Positions 14,669 through 22,166 of a stretch of 31,836 nucleotides of DNA are shown one piece after another. A model generated the notes under the pieces. It was not told where the DNA came from. It did not search any database and saw only the letters and a list, made by a program, of their open reading frames with translations. A program made the translations under genes and the position numbers. Numbering within the stretch: the first letter of the stretch is position 1; each line of letters opens with the position of its first letter. This DNA is from JADJVL01 sp039812765 (GTDB lineage Bacteria > Acidobacteriota > Holophagae > Holophagales > Holophagaceae), in NCBI GenBank assembly GCA_039812765.1, contig JBDIBF010000034.1, positions 1-31,836 on the forward strand, written 5' to 3'.

Positions 14669-16308
14669 CAGAGCCTCCTCAAGAGGAAGAAGGTCTGGTC
14701 GTCCTTGGGACTCTGTCCTCCGAGGTGCGCCTGGACGGCGGCGCGGAGAGCCTCCCGGATCTCCGCGAGAGGCCGGTCCCCGGCCCCTGCCAGGACGCGG
14801 CGCAGCCCTTCAGTGCCGAACTCGTCCCCCTTCGTGGACTCGGCCTCGATGATCCCGTCGGTGTAGAGGAGCACCAGGTCGCCGCGGCGGAGCTCGGTCT
14901 CGCCCTGGCCGTAGGGCACGGTGCCCGGGAGCATGGCCAGGGGCAGGCCCGGCGCGTCGAGGATCTCGGTGCCGCCGCTGGAGCGCCGGAGGATGGCCGG
15001 AGGATGGCCCGCGGAGGCGTAGCGGAGCCGCGCGCGCTCGGGGTCGAGATGGAGCAGGAAGGCCGTGATGTAGCGGTTGGATTCGGTGTGCCGCGCCAGG
15101 GTCCGGGAGAGCCGGTCCAGCAGGACGTCCGGGAGGCTGGACCAGTCCGCCCAGGCGTCCATGTAGGCGTGGAAGGTCACCATCAGCAGGCCCGGCCCCA
15201 TGCCCTTGCCGCTCACGTCGGCCACCGCGGCGCAGAGGCTGCCGTCCTCCAGCAGCCAGGAGCCGTAGAGGTCTCCCGAGACCTGGCGCGCCGGCAGGTT
15301 GAAGCCGAGCACCTCGTAGCCCTCCACGCACGGGGGCCGCGCGGGCAGGAAGCCCTGCTGGATGCGCCTGGCGTGGTCCATCTCCAGTTCCAGGGACCGA
15401 TGGCGCTGGGCCTCGGCCTCCAGCCGGCCCGCCCGGACCCGGGAGGCCGCGAGGTGGGCGATGACCGTGGCGAGGCGCAGGTCCTCCCGGTCGAAGCGGC
15501 GGGAGGGCCGCTTCGCGTCGAGGTAGAGCATGCCCAGGACCTGCCCTTCGGCCTCCAGGGGGGTCGCCAGGGCGCTGCGGATGCCGAAGTTCACCATGGA
15601 GGCCGAGGCGGAGGCGGAACCGTCCTCCCCCACGTCCGCGAGGATGATGGCCTGTCCCTCCCCCAGGGCGGCGTCCACCAGCGTCTTGGGGATCTGGATG
15701 GCGAGGCCGTCGGAGGGCCCGCCGCAGGAGGCCACCGGGAACACCTTGCCCTCCGCATCCCGCAGGAGCACGGCCCCGCGGTCCGAGCCGAGGTGGCCGT
15801 GCAGGGCCTCCAGGAGCCGCAGCAGCTGGGACTCCGTGCTTCCCGCCTGGGCGAGGTCCGTGGCCGCCTGCTCCAGCAGGTCCAGGGCCGCCTGGGCCCG
15901 CTGGCCCACCGCCGCCGGCGCGCCGCCCCGGCGGAGTTCCTCGGCGCCGAGCACCAGGGAGGGTATCCAGGGGGCCGTCTCCCGGGGCTGGATCACCACC
16001 GCGGGGCCGGTCTCCGAGGCGTCGCAGACCCTGATCCGCAGGTTTCCCGGCGCGATCTCGTCCCCGGCCTGGAGGGGCTTGGCGCCGGTGAGCCGGTCCC
16101 CGTTCACGCGGGTGCCGTTCTTCGAGTCCAGGTCCTCCACCAGCCACTGGCCCCGGCTGAACCGGACGCTGGCGTGGTGGCGGCTCAGGCTCAGGTCGTC
16201 CAGGGCCACATCGTTGTCCGAGGCCCGGCCGATCTTGTAGACCCCATGCTCGGGATCCAGGGTCACGGTGGGATGGCCGGGGACGACCAGGACCAGCTTG
16301 GGGGTCAT
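14668..16308 (-). CDS. FHA-GAF-PP2C (RsbU/SpoIIE-type) phosphatase, paralogue 2
   Basis: A 546-residue paralogue of the gene at 11509 with the same order: FHA at about 24-94 (GR, SRHH at 42-45, NGT at 64-66), GAF at about 150-290, linker with RRIQQGFLP, and PP2C 336-546. Metal Asp residues D346 (SGD), D364 (VADVSGKG), the Asp of LLYTDGI and the C-terminal DDQT are present. The GAF region differs most (SASASASMVNFG), suggesting a different signal. The two paralogues flank the M64 peptidase and are both transcribed toward the left. It lies downstream of the globin on the opposite side from the kinases, 4 genes of which begin 600 nt away. Confidence 0.9.
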   Translation of the reverse strand: MTPKLVLVVPGHPTVTLDPEHGVYKIGRASDNDVALDDLSLSRHHASVRFSRGQWLVEDLDSKNGTRVNGDRLTGAKPLQAGDEIAPGNLRIRVCDASETGPAVVIQPRETAPWIPSLVLGAEELRRGGAPAAVGQRAQAALDLLEQAATDLAQAGSTESQLLRLLEALHGHLGSDRGAVLLRDAEGKVFPVASCGGPSDGLAIQIPKTLVDAALGEGQAIILADVGEDGSASASASMVNFGIRSALATPLEAEGQVLGMLYLDAKRPSRRFDREDLRLATVIAHLAASRVRAGRLEAEAQRHRSLELEMDHARRIQQGFLPARPPCVEGYEVLGFNLPARQVSGDLYGSWLLEDGSLCAAVADVSGKGMGPGLLMVTFHAYMDAWADWSSLPDVLLDRLSRTLARHTESNRYITAFLLHLDPERARLRYASAGHPPAILRRSSGGTEILDAPGLPLAMLPGTVPYGQGETELRRGDLVLLYTDGIIEAESTKGDEFGTEGLRRVLAGAGDRPLAEIREALRAAVQAHLGGQSPKDDQTFFLLRRL

Positions 16309-16342
16309 GCCTGGAAGGGTACGAGGCTGCGGGGGAATTGGA

Positions 16343-16362
16343 AGCCCCGGGCGCCCGGGGCT
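16343..16362 (-). terminator. Terminator-like palindrome at the end of the globin gene
   Basis: AGCCCCGGGCGCCCGGGGCT is a perfect 20-bp palindrome that overlaps the globin stop codon by two bases. On the minus strand it is followed by TTCCAATT, a poor T tract. It separates the globin from phosphatase 2. Confidence 0.5.
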
Positions 16363-16774
16363 ATTCGTTGTACCGGGCGCAGAGGTAGCGGATGCCCACC
16401 CCCATCACCTTCTCCCAGGCGCCCCGGACCTCCTCCGAGGCCTGGGGATCGCACACGGCGACCGTGGCCAGGAGGCTGTCCAGCCAGAGGTCGTAGTACT
16501 CCGCGCCGATGTCCAGGTCATGGGCCCCGTGGCGGCGGGCCAGGTCGTCCAGGTAGCGGGGCGGCCCCAGGTCCTCCTCCCGGGCGGCCCGGAGCATGAG
16601 GTTGAGGGAGGCGTGGAGGGCCCGCTTCTGCTTCACGAAGTCGGTGTTCGCGAACTTCTCCCGGATCTTGGGGGAGGAACCGAGGAAGGCCTCGTAGAAG
16701 AGATCCAGGAAGTCCGGATGGGCCGAGCAGCGCTGGAGGCTGTCGCCGAAGATCGTGAGCGTGCGGTCGTCCAT
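16361..16774 (-). CDS. Bacterial globin-domain protein
   Basis: A 137-residue single-domain globin. It has the helical pattern, F41 (KFANTDF) at the CD1 position, and H82 in LDDLARRHGAHDLDIGAEYY as probable proximal haem ligand, followed by the G and H helices (YDLWLDSLLATVAVCDP; VRGAWEKVMGVGIRYLCARY). Such proteins bind haem and may carry or sense O2 or NO; it has no attached signalling domain. It is divergent from kinase 1 across 137 nt and lies upstream of phosphatase 2 on the same strand, separated by the palindrome at 16343. A link to the signalling genes is speculative. Confidence 0.8.
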   Translation of the reverse strand: MDDRTLTIFGDSLQRCSAHPDFLDLFYEAFLGSSPKIREKFANTDFVKQKRALHASLNLMLRAAREEDLGPPRYLDDLARRHGAHDLDIGAEYYDLWLDSLLATVAVCDPQASEEVRGAWEKVMGVGIRYLCARYNE

Positions 16775-16911
16775 GGATCCCCTCCCCAGCAGCTTGGGGC
16801 GGGAGCGCGCGGACGTCCATCACAGGTGGACCGGCCCGGGCCGCCGTCCAGGCCCTGGCGGTTTCCGTGGGCCGGGGACCCGGGGCGAAGTAGCATGGAG
16901 CCCACCCACCC

Positions 16912-19518
16912 ATGACCCTCCAGCCAGGAACGAGACTCGGTCCCTACGAGGTCCTCTCCCCCCTCGGCGCCGGCGGCATGGGCGAAGTTTGGAAGGCGAA
17001 GGATTCCCGCCTCGACCGCTTCGTGGCCATCAAGGTCCTTCCCGAGCACTTGGCCGCCCACCCCGACGCCCTGGCCCGCTTCGAGCGGGAGGCCAAGGCC
17101 GTGGCGGCCCTGAACCATCCGAACATCACCGCGATCCACGACCTCGGCCAGGAGGGCGCCACGCGCTATGCCGTGATGGAGCTGCTGGAGGGCGAGTCCC
17201 TGCGCGCCCGCCTCGCCGGCGGCCCCCTGGCGCCGCGGAAGGCCACGGAGCTGGCCATCCAGATGGCGAACGGCCTGGCGGCGGCTCACGCCAAGGGGGT
17301 CATCCACCGGGACCTGAAGCCCGACAACCTCTGGATCACCAAGGAGGGTCGCCTCAAGATCCTGGATTTCGGCCTCGCCAAGCAGGTCGCGCCGGTGGGC
17401 CACGGGTCCAACTCCTTCCTGCCCACGGAGGCCCTCAGCCCCGGGGCTCCCGCGCACCACACCGAGCAGGACATGATCCTCGGCACCGTGGGCTACATGA
17501 GCCCCGAGCAGGTGCGCGGCGAGGCCGTGGACGCCCGCAGCGACCTCTTCAGCTTCGGCGCGGTGCTCTTCGAGATGCTCACGGGGACGCGGGCCTTCGC
17601 CCGGAACACGGCCGCGGACACCCTGGCGGCCATCCTGAAGGAGGATCCGCCGGACCTCGAGGCCACCGGCCGGCCCGTGCCGCCGGGGCTGCAGCGCGTC
17701 CTGAGCCACTGCCTCGAGAAGGACCCCGCCCACCGCTTCCAGGAGGCCCATGACCTGGCCTTCGCCCTGGAGAACCTGTCCACGGGCTCCGTCGCGTCGT
17801 CGGCCAGGCTCTCCGCGCCCTTTGAACCCCGGAACCGGAAGGTGACCCGGACCTGGGGCGCGCTGGCCCTCCTGGCCCTCCTGGGGGCCGGCCTGGCCGG
17901 CTGGGCCCTCCGGGGCGGCCGGCCGGCCGAGCCCGTCTTCCATCAGCTCACGTTTCGCAGGGGCAACGTGCTGCGGGCCCGCTACTCGCCGGATGGCCAG
18001 GGCATCTACTACAGCGCCACCTGGGATGGCGAGGTCACCCGCATGTTCCGCATGAAGGCCGAGGGCGGCGAAGCCACGGCCTTCGGCCCTCCGAAGTCGG
18101 ACTTCCTGGCCGTGGGACGGGAAGGCCAGGTGCTCTTCCTGCAGAAAGCCGAGGGCTGGGGCGCCACCTCCACCTCCGGGACGCTCTCCCTCCTGAGTTC
18201 AGAAAGCTCGGAGCCCAAGGCCCTGGCCCCCCAGTGCCGCACCGCCGACCTGGCCGCGGATGGCGGCATTGCCGCCGCCTTCGCCCAGTCGGCGGGGGTA
18301 TCCCGCCTGGAGTGGCCCCTCGGCACTCCGATCCTGGAACTGACCGGGGGGATCTCCGACGTCCACATCGCGCCGGACGGCCGCGCCGTGGCCTTCTGGC
18401 TTCAGGATGACCGGGGCTACACCGCCATGGTGGTGGATCGCCAGGGAACGTCGAAGCCCCTGGCGACCTTCGTCGGCGCCGACGGGCTCTGCTGGGCCTC
18501 CGACAGCCGCTCGATCCTGGCGTGCCTGCCCAATTACCCCGGGGAGCAGACCAACGGCCTGGTCGCCATCGGCCTGGATGGCAGCACGCGGCTCCTCCGC
18601 ACGGATCCCTCCCTGGCCGTCATCCACGATGCGCGGCCCGACGGCACGTTCCTCTGGGAGCGGGAGATGTTCGGCACCGAGGTCCAGATCGAGGGCCCCG
18701 GCCGCCCGCCCCGCCGCATCGCCCTGAGCAAGGGCACGGTGGCCGTGGCCCTGTCCCAGGACGGCCGCAAGCTGCTGCTGAACACCACCCTCGGCCTCGG
18801 CGCCCGGGACTCGACCACCACCCTGGTCTGGGACGAGGGCGGCGCGCCGCCCCTGAACCTCGGCCGCACCGCGGGCCGGGACATCTCCCCCGACGGCGCC
18901 TGGGTCCTGGCCTGGGATTTCCAGAAGGGGCAGCTCTCGAAGGTGCCCCTGGGCATCGGTCTGCCCAAGGTCATCCCGCTGCCCTGGAAGGAGCCCGTCC
19001 CTTCCACGATCCGGTTCGGGGCCGACGCGGACCAGATCGTCGCGGCCTGCAAGCAGGGGTCGGCCGGCCTCACCTACGAGCAGCTGGACCTGCGCACGGG
19101 GACGCCCCGGACGCTGCTGAAGGCCGAGGAAGTGGCCCGGCTGAAGGGCACGGCGCGGCACCCGGCCGATCCGGCCAGCATCACGCTCGCCTGGGACACC
19201 GGCGCCCTCGGAACGCTGGACCTCCGCACCGGCCAGAGGAGGGACCTGCCGGCGAAGCTGGGGGAGGGGGACGGGCTCATCGGCTGGATGCGGGAGGGCG
19301 GCCTCCTTCTCCGCCGGCCCGGGACCTTCGAGATCCCCCTGGAGCTGATGGATCCCCAGACCGGCGCGCGCCGTCCCTGGAAGGTCCTCAGGCCCACGGA
19401 CACCACGGGACTGATCCGCATCGACCAGATCCTCGTCAGCCCCGACGCCCGGAGCTGGGCCTTCAACTACGTGCGCGTGACCGAGTCGAACCTCTTCGTC
19501 GTGAAGGGCGTGAAATGA
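16912..19518 (+). CDS. Transmembrane Ser/Thr protein kinase with TolB/WD40-like propeller, kinase 1
   Basis: An 868-residue Hanks-type kinase. Kinase domain about 11-289: G-loop GAGGMGEV (19-26), K41 in VAIK, HRDLKPDN (132-139, catalytic D134), DFG (152-154), GTVGYMSPEQ (191-200). The activation segment is long and carries SNSFLPTEAL. One transmembrane helix at 315-332 (GALALLALLGAGLAGWAL) leads to an extracytoplasmic region of about 530 residues with PD40-like repeats (RYSPDGQGIYYSA, APDGRAVAFW, SPDGAWVLAWD). All catalytic residues are intact. The propeller is the likely sensor; ligand unknown. No good Shine-Dalgarno (GGAG 11 nt upstream). Its stop overlaps the next start as ATGA. First of four tandem paralogues. 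Confidence 0.92.
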   Translation: MTLQPGTRLGPYEVLSPLGAGGMGEVWKAKDSRLDRFVAIKVLPEHLAAHPDALARFEREAKAVAALNHPNITAIHDLGQEGATRYAVMELLEGESLRARLAGGPLAPRKATELAIQMANGLAAAHAKGVIHRDLKPDNLWITKEGRLKILDFGLAKQVAPVGHGSNSFLPTEALSPGAPAHHTEQDMILGTVGYMSPEQVRGEAVDARSDLFSFGAVLFEMLTGTRAFARNTAADTLAAILKEDPPDLEATGRPVPPGLQRVLSHCLEKDPAHRFQEAHDLAFALENLSTGSVASSARLSAPFEPRNRKVTRTWGALALLALLGAGLAGWALRGGRPAEPVFHQLTFRRGNVLRARYSPDGQGIYYSATWDGEVTRMFRMKAEGGEATAFGPPKSDFLAVGREGQVLFLQKAEGWGATSTSGTLSLLSSESSEPKALAPQCRTADLAADGGIAAAFAQSAGVSRLEWPLGTPILELTGGISDVHIAPDGRAVAFWLQDDRGYTAMVVDRQGTSKPLATFVGADGLCWASDSRSILACLPNYPGEQTNGLVAIGLDGSTRLLRTDPSLAVIHDARPDGTFLWEREMFGTEVQIEGPGRPPRRIALSKGTVAVALSQDGRKLLLNTTLGLGARDSTTTLVWDEGGAPPLNLGRTAGRDISPDGAWVLAWDFQKGQLSKVPLGIGLPKVIPLPWKEPVPSTIRFGADADQIVAACKQGSAGLTYEQLDLRTGTPRTLLKAEEVARLKGTARHPADPASITLAWDTGALGTLDLRTGQRRDLPAKLGEGDGLIGWMREGGLLLRRPGTFEIPLELMDPQTGARRPWKVLRPTDTTGLIRIDQILVSPDARSWAFNYVRVTESNLFVVKGVK

Positions 19519-22166
19519 CCCTCGCCTCCGGCACGAAGCTCGGCCCCTACGAGATCCTGGCGCCCCTCGGGGCCGGGGGCATGGGCGAGGTGTGGAAGGC
19601 CAAGGACGCCCGCCTCGACCGCCTCGTCGCCATCAAGGTGCTGCCGGAGCACCTCGTCGCCAACGCCGACGCCCTCGCCCGCTTCGAACGGGAGGCCAAG
19701 GCCGTGGCGGCCCTGAACCACCCGAACATCACCGCGCTGCACGACATCGGCCGCGAGGGGGCCACGGCCTTCGCGGTGATGGAGCTGCTGGAGGGCGAGT
19801 CCCTGCGGTCGCGTCTCGCCCAGGGGCCGCTGCTGCCCCGCAAGGCCGTGGACCTCGCCATCCAGATGGCCCACGGCCTCGCCGCCGCCCACGAGAAGGG
19901 CCTCATCCACCGGGACCTCAAGCCCGAGAACCTCTGGATCACCAAGGACGAGCGCCTCAAGATCCTCGACTTCGGCCTCGCCAAGCAGGGCAGCCCCCTG
20001 GCGCCGGGCCCGGGCTCGAACTCCCTCCTGCCGACGGAGGCCCTGGCCTCGCCCCGGGCCGGCCTCACCCAGGAGGGCATGATCCTCGGCACCGTGGGCT
20101 ACATGAGCCCCGAGCAGGTGCGCGGCGAGGCCGTGGACGCCCGCAGCGACCTCTTCAGCTTCGGGGTGGTGCTCTACGAGATGCTCACCGGGAAAAAGGC
20201 CTTCGCCCGGGACACCACCGCCGACACCCTGGCCGCCATCCTCAAGGAGGACCCGCCGGACCTGGAGGCCGCCAGCGGCCGGCCGGTCCCCGCGGGCCTC
20301 CAGCGCCTCCTGGGCCACTGCCTCGAGAAGAACCCCGCCCTGCGCTTCGCCAGCGCCCATGACCTCGCCTTCGCCGTGGAGTCCGCGCTCTCGACCTCGT
20401 CGTCCTCCCAGGTCCCCTTCACGGCCCCTTTCGCGCCTGCGAACCGGCGGACCACCTGGCGGTGGGCCGCGGTGGTGGCGGGGCTCGTCGCCGGCGCCGC
20501 GCTCCTGGGTTGGAGCCTCCGGGGCGGCGAGGCCAAGCCCACCTTCAAGCGCCTCACCTTCGGCAAGGGCACCGTGGACCGGGCCCGCTTCCTGCCGGGC
20601 AGCCAGGAAGTCGTGTACAGCGCCCGCTGGAACGGCGCGGTGCCGGAAGTCTTCAGCGTGAATCCCCTCGCGCTGGAACCCCGCAGCCTCGGCATCACGG
20701 GGGGCTCGATCCTCGCCGTCTCGCCCACGGGCGAGCTGGCGCTGAAGATGAATCCCCGCCTGTGGGCGGGCTTCGAGCTCGGGCAGCTGGCCAGGGTCAC
20801 CCCCGGCGGCGGCGTGCGCGTGGTCCAGACCGGCATCTTCGAAAGCGAGTGGATGGCCGACGGCCGGGAGCTCGCCGTGGTGCTGACCACGCCCCTGTCC
20901 GCGGGCGGCAAGGCCGCGACGAGCCAGCAGGTGGTGCTGGAGTTTCCCGCCGGTCACCCCGTCGCCAGCGAGGCCATCTTCACCTGGTCGATCCGCCTGT
21001 CCCCCCGCGGGGATCGCCTCGCCTGCTTCGAACAGCCCAGCTACCGTCAGGGGGACGGCCGGATCGTGCTGGTGGACCGGCAGGGAAACCGGAAGGTCCT
21101 CGCGGAGCTCAAGGGATTCACGGGCCTGGCCTGGGGACCCGGCGGCGACGAGGTCTGGTTCAGCGAGTTCCGCGACGGCGCCAGCAGCCTCTGGGCCCTC
21201 GCCCCCTCCGGGCGCCGGCGCCTCCTGGTCCGGCAGGCCGGCCTCCTGGAACTGCTGGACGTGGGCCGGGACGGCCGGGCCCTGGCCTCCCTCGGCCTGG
21301 TGGTGAAGGGCGCCATGGGCATGAGCGCCCCTGACTTCCGGGAGAAGGACCTCTCCTGGAACGAGGCCACCACGGCCTTCGACATCAGTCCCGACGGCAA
21401 GCGCCTGCTCCTGGGCAGCGGCAGCGTGTGGACCAGCGTCGAGGAGCGGCGCTATCTCTACCTGCGCGGTTCCGACGGGGCCCTGCCCACCCGGCTGGGG
21501 GAGGCCGCCAGCGCCTTCTTCATGGCGGACGGCCAGCACGTCATGACCACCCAGCGGGACGGGGAGAACACGCCCACCCTGAGTGTGACCCCCCTGGGGC
21601 CGGGCCCCACGCGTTCCTGGCCCGTGGAGGAGCTCAAGATCACCATGGGCGCCGAGCCCCTTCCCGACGGACGGCGGGCGGTCATCCCCTATGTCGGCTC
21701 CAAGGCCACGACCTACCAGCTGCTGGATCTCGAGACGGGCTCCCGCACCCCCTTGCCGACCGATGGCATGAGCGGCACCGCCGGCGCCCAGGCCGTGTCG
21801 CCGGACGGCGCCTGGATCCTGCTGCGGGAACGCGGCGGGGACCTGCTCGACGCCCCCTACGTCCTCGTCTCCACCCGCGGCGAGCCCGTCCGGAAGGTGA
21901 AGGGCGTCGAGCCCGGCGAGGTGCCCATGCGTTGGACCGCCGACGGCACGGGCGCCTACTTCTTCAACCGCGACGGCTTCCCCACCCGCATCGTGCGCAT
22001 CGAGCTCGCCACGGGAAAGCGCGCCGTGGTGCGCGAGATCACCCCGGCGAACCCCGGCGGCCTGCCGGGCATCCGCTCCTTCGCCATGACCCCCGACGCC
22101 CGGCACCTGGCCTACAACTATGTGCGCAAACTCTCGGACCTCTACCTCATCGAAGGCCTGAAATGA
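19515..22166 (+). CDS. Transmembrane Ser/Thr protein kinase with propeller, kinase 2
   Basis: An 883-residue paralogue. Kinase domain with K41, HRDLKPEN (132-139), D152 of DFG and LGTVGYMSPEQ (191-201) all intact; the activation segment carries SNSLLPTEAL. Transmembrane helix 316-334 (WRWAAVVAGLVAGAALLGW) is followed by a roughly 545-residue extracytoplasmic domain in which only some blades keep the SPDG signature (FDISPDGKRLLL, AVSPDGAWILL, MTPDARHLAYNY), so the propeller is diverged. The C-terminus NYVRKLSDLYLIEGLK is close to that of kinase 1 (NYVRVTESNLFVVKGVK). Starts at ATG 19515 inside the ATGA overlap with kinase 1 and ends in an ATGA overlap with kinase 3. Confidence 0.92.
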   Translation: MTLASGTKLGPYEILAPLGAGGMGEVWKAKDARLDRLVAIKVLPEHLVANADALARFEREAKAVAALNHPNITALHDIGREGATAFAVMELLEGESLRSRLAQGPLLPRKAVDLAIQMAHGLAAAHEKGLIHRDLKPENLWITKDERLKILDFGLAKQGSPLAPGPGSNSLLPTEALASPRAGLTQEGMILGTVGYMSPEQVRGEAVDARSDLFSFGVVLYEMLTGKKAFARDTTADTLAAILKEDPPDLEAASGRPVPAGLQRLLGHCLEKNPALRFASAHDLAFAVESALSTSSSSQVPFTAPFAPANRRTTWRWAAVVAGLVAGAALLGWSLRGGEAKPTFKRLTFGKGTVDRARFLPGSQEVVYSARWNGAVPEVFSVNPLALEPRSLGITGGSILAVSPTGELALKMNPRLWAGFELGQLARVTPGGGVRVVQTGIFESEWMADGRELAVVLTTPLSAGGKAATSQQVVLEFPAGHPVASEAIFTWSIRLSPRGDRLACFEQPSYRQGDGRIVLVDRQGNRKVLAELKGFTGLAWGPGGDEVWFSEFRDGASSLWALAPSGRRRLLVRQAGLLELLDVGRDGRALASLGLVVKGAMGMSAPDFREKDLSWNEATTAFDISPDGKRLLLGSGSVWTSVEERRYLYLRGSDGALPTRLGEAASAFFMADGQHVMTTQRDGENTPTLSVTPLGPGPTRSWPVEELKITMGAEPLPDGRRAVIPYVGSKATTYQLLDLETGSRTPLPTDGMSGTAGAQAVSPDGAWILLRERGGDLLDAPYVLVSTRGEPVRKVKGVEPGEVPMRWTADGTGAYFFNRDGFPTRIVRIELATGKRAVVREITPANPGGLPGIRSFAMTPDARHLAYNYVRKLSDLYLIEGLK

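Noticed and set aside
16895..16915. Six-codon upstream reading frame ending in an ATGA overlap with the kinase 1 start.
   Set aside because: No ribosome binding site and too short to separate from chance.
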